Shown: positions 32,390-32,411 of the stretch, in pieces
How positions within the stretch are numbered: position 1 is the first letter of the stretch
Layout of the letters: every line of letters starts with the position of its first letter
IMG/VR virus record: IMGVR_UViG_3300001748_000015
Span: 1 to 32,411 of that record
Origin: a virus
DNA length: 32,411 nt
Direction: 5' to 3' (one strand)
The notes under the pieces: model-generated
Databases searched by the model: none
What the model saw: only the letters and a program-made list of their open reading frames with translations
What the model was told of the DNA's origin: nothing
Program-made: the position numbers and the translations under genes

Positions 32390-32411
32390 GTGACGCTATG
32401 TGTTGGGTGAC
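32390..32411 (-). promoter_or_regulatory. GTnAC-N12-GTnAC element at window edge
   Basis: On the minus strand GTCAC (32411-32407), 12 bases containing CCAACACA and TAGC, then GTCAC (32394-32390); the box TAGCGT is at 32398-32393. It matches the elements at 7604 and 22412. Any -35 box lies outside the window. Confidence 0.5.

Overview
The window is part of the genome of a tailed bacteriophage that looks temperate. Phage hallmarks are a large terminase (19777-21396), a candidate small terminase (21693-22400), a giant internal-virion or polyvalent-type protein (1-7593, cut off at its 5' end by the window), a tail-fibre-like protein with a LamG-type domain (7633-9963), a holin-like protein, a phage replication and recombination set (DnaB helicase, SSB, Sak4-like ATPase, PolB-type 3'-5' exonuclease, PD-(D/E)XK-like nucleases), and two tyrosine recombinases. 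The host cannot be fixed from sequence alone. A lipoprotein with a lipobox and two proteins with signal-peptide-like N termini suggest a Gram-negative host. Base composition is close to balanced, and genes with strong AAGGAG-type ribosome sites are mixed with genes that have none.

Layout. (1) 1-12283, rightward: giant virion protein, tail-fibre-like protein, small helical protein, lipoprotein, a second exported protein sharing the fibre's N-terminal domain, a terminator, holin-like protein, SAM methyltransferase. (2) 12270-17899, leftward: nuclease-like protein, DnaB, unknown, nuclease-like protein, MazG-like protein, exonuclease, terminator, SSB, Sak4-like ATPase, a 51-residue protein. (3) 17900-18137 is a divergent control region. 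(4) 18138-19561, rightward: small ribbon-helix-helix-like protein translationally coupled to integrase 1, then tRNA-Arg(ACG) at 19610-19686 flanked by repeats that look like integrase arm sites. (5) 19777-22400, leftward: packaging genes. (6) 22497-22787: one rightward Cys-rich gene. (7) 22779-32357, leftward: integrase 2, two regulator-like or unknown genes, a zinc-ribbon protein, a 1077-residue DNA methyltransferase-helicase fusion, an unknown 303-residue protein, a MoxR/CobS-like AAA+ ATPase, and small accessory genes. No gene-free stretch exceeds 300 bases.

Phage genes lie on both sides of the tRNA, so this is not a simple prophage-host junction. The best reading is an attP-like locus in a circular or excised phage genome, or a phage-carried tRNA. 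Terminators close the fibre cassette (11275-11315), SSB (16198-16242) and the 92-residue gene (32040-32067). A recurrent element, two GTnAC half-sites whose starts are 17 bases apart around a TAGTGT-like box, sits in front of four transcription units, including the tail fibre and the small terminase. It is the best candidate for a phage-wide control signal.

Most novel-looking items: this repeated element with leaderless-looking genes; the methyltransferase-helicase plus AAA+ ATPase block; the exported, duplicated N-terminal domain in the tail cassette; and the tRNA/arm-repeat attachment region.
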